64,000 bases of DNA from Prorocentrum cordatum (taxonomy: Eukaryota; Sar; Dinophyceae; Prorocentrales; Prorocentraceae). Location of the stretch: contig CAUYUJ010015704.1 of NCBI GenBank assembly GCA_963575745.1, positions 476,122 through 540,121 of the forward strand. The letters are read 5' to 3'. Shown here piece after piece: positions 63,230 through 64,000 of the stretch. Each line of letters opens with the position of its first letter. The stretch's first letter is position 1. Made by a program: the position numbers and the translations under genes. Under the pieces are notes generated by a model. It was not told the DNA's origin and searched no databases. It saw only the letters and a list, made by a program, of their open reading frames with translations.

Positions 63230-63700
63230 CAGGTGCAGCTGCGCCCCGCTTTGTGCGCCGTAAAGTCTTCCCTTGCGTATGGCACCTATGGGGCCGAAGC
63301 GCTCTCGGATGGCGCGAAGCCTGGTAACTTTCCGAAGCGGGCTGAATCCAGGCCAGCGCGCCCCGCCGGGGGGGAGTTGTTAAGACTCTGGCCTTGCCGT
63401 CTTCTTCTTCGCCGCCGCCTTCATATATGGAACGTTGGATTTTATCGCCATCGTGCTGTCCCGCAGCTGCTGGATGTATTCAAGAGTGGGAAAAAGGGCG
63501 CGCCTGCCGTCGTCTGTCGTCGCCGGCCGGCCGGTTTCCTCCCTACCTATACCCGGGCACTCATCAGCTTAACGGATAGGTGCCATGCTGGACTCGCTGG
63601 TCCAACCAGCCGAGCTCCGTCCCCTGAGTCTTCATGTTGAGGTGGGGGCGTTGAGATCATGAGGGCGGATTTTGCCAAGCCTGCGTCAAAAAGGCTCCAG
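63230..63700 (+). pseudogene. duplicated coding fragment, copy 2
   Basis: Paralogous to 51950-52211 (HRAVPQLLDVFKSGKKGAPA near 63450; GVEIMRADFA near 63650). Preceded by VQLRPALCAVKSSLAYGTYG (63233). Unknown family. Confidence 0.35.
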
Positions 63701-64000
63701 GGACTTCCGAGCTGGCCGCCGACGCCGGATCGGCATACGTGAAGAGTTGGCGTCCTCCAGAGATGTCCCGAGCGGTGCTCCCAGGATTTGTAGGCAGGCA
63801 CCCACGGCCTCCAGAGCACCCAGGGCTCCAGGGACTCCAAAGCGATGCGAGAAGCCAGGACCACCTTCCATGAACAGTTTTGGCGACCCCCGATCTGAAG
63901 AGGATCCTTCTGCGTCGTCGTCGCCATCGGCTTCGTCTTCGGCGTCGGCGTTGGTATCGACAACGGTGTCGTCGCGCCCGCCCGCGCGCGCGGCTGCCGA
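63701..64000 (+). CDS. possible coding sequence running off the window
   Basis: A frame with ATG at 63870 is open to the window end: MNSFGDPRSEEDPSASSSPS then Ser/Ala/Pro-rich. The same frame is open upstream to about 63670. A second frame here (AADAGSAYVKSWRPPEMSRA, 63700-63760) is also protein-like. Low complexity makes this weak. Confidence 0.2.

Noticed and set aside
1-64000. tRNA and rRNA genes
   Set aside because: No cloverleaf with a GGTTCRANYCC-type T arm and no rRNA-like conserved block noticed by eye; a covariance-model scan was not possible.

Overview
This is nuclear DNA from a dinoflagellate. The lineage call rests on five things: the 3' half of the dinoflagellate spliced leader sits at the head of a retroelement; a candidate host exon ends on a GC rather than a GT splice donor; coding-like stretches are very rich in G or C at third codon positions; several retroelements have the divergent proteins seen in dinoflagellate genomes; and the rest is mini- and microsatellite. 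I cannot name the species. I see no intact gene, no rRNA, no convincing tRNA and no CRISPR array. Most long open frames here are simple repeats or shadows of decayed genes.

Layout. 1-1.1 kb: tail of a decayed LINE. 1.4-4.2 kb: several duplicated non-coding blocks and GAG tracts. 4.6-11.6 kb: two minus-strand LINE pieces, separated by about 4.3 kb that holds a 560-bp repeat in two copies and, between them, an element with terminal inverted repeats. 12.0-12.9 kb: satellites. 12.86-19.73 kb: the centrepiece, a nearly full-length tyrosine-recombinase retrotransposon (Ngaro/PAT-like split repeats A1...B1-A2-B2) coding for gag-like, reverse transcriptase, RNase H, tyrosine recombinase and a C5-cytosine-methyltransferase-like module, all broken by frameshifts and stops. 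19.73-25.44 kb: a second retroelement, a LINE with endonuclease, reverse transcriptase, zinc finger, RNase H and a C-terminal Cys-rich domain. 25.4-36.7 kb: repeats, a 90-bp minisatellite, a small membrane-like reading frame, and a decayed gene at 31.9 kb. 36.7-53.2 kb: satellites, three more elements with terminal inverted repeats, and two short minus-strand host-gene exon candidates (42.0 and 49.9 kb). 53.2-64 kb: about 10 kb of badly broken, mostly unrecognised coding sequence, including a possible RNA 2'-phosphotransferase relic, plus two large tandem repeats.

How parts relate. The tyrosine-recombinase element ends exactly where recognisable LINE sequence begins, so one may have inserted at or in the other. 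Four separate segments (7.2, 36.7, 45.2, 52.2 kb) share matched inverted ends whose bases change together; two of them carry arrays with a 10-11 bp period that also occur elsewhere in both orientations. Reading frames were joined by eye, so frameshift positions and relic boundaries are approximate.
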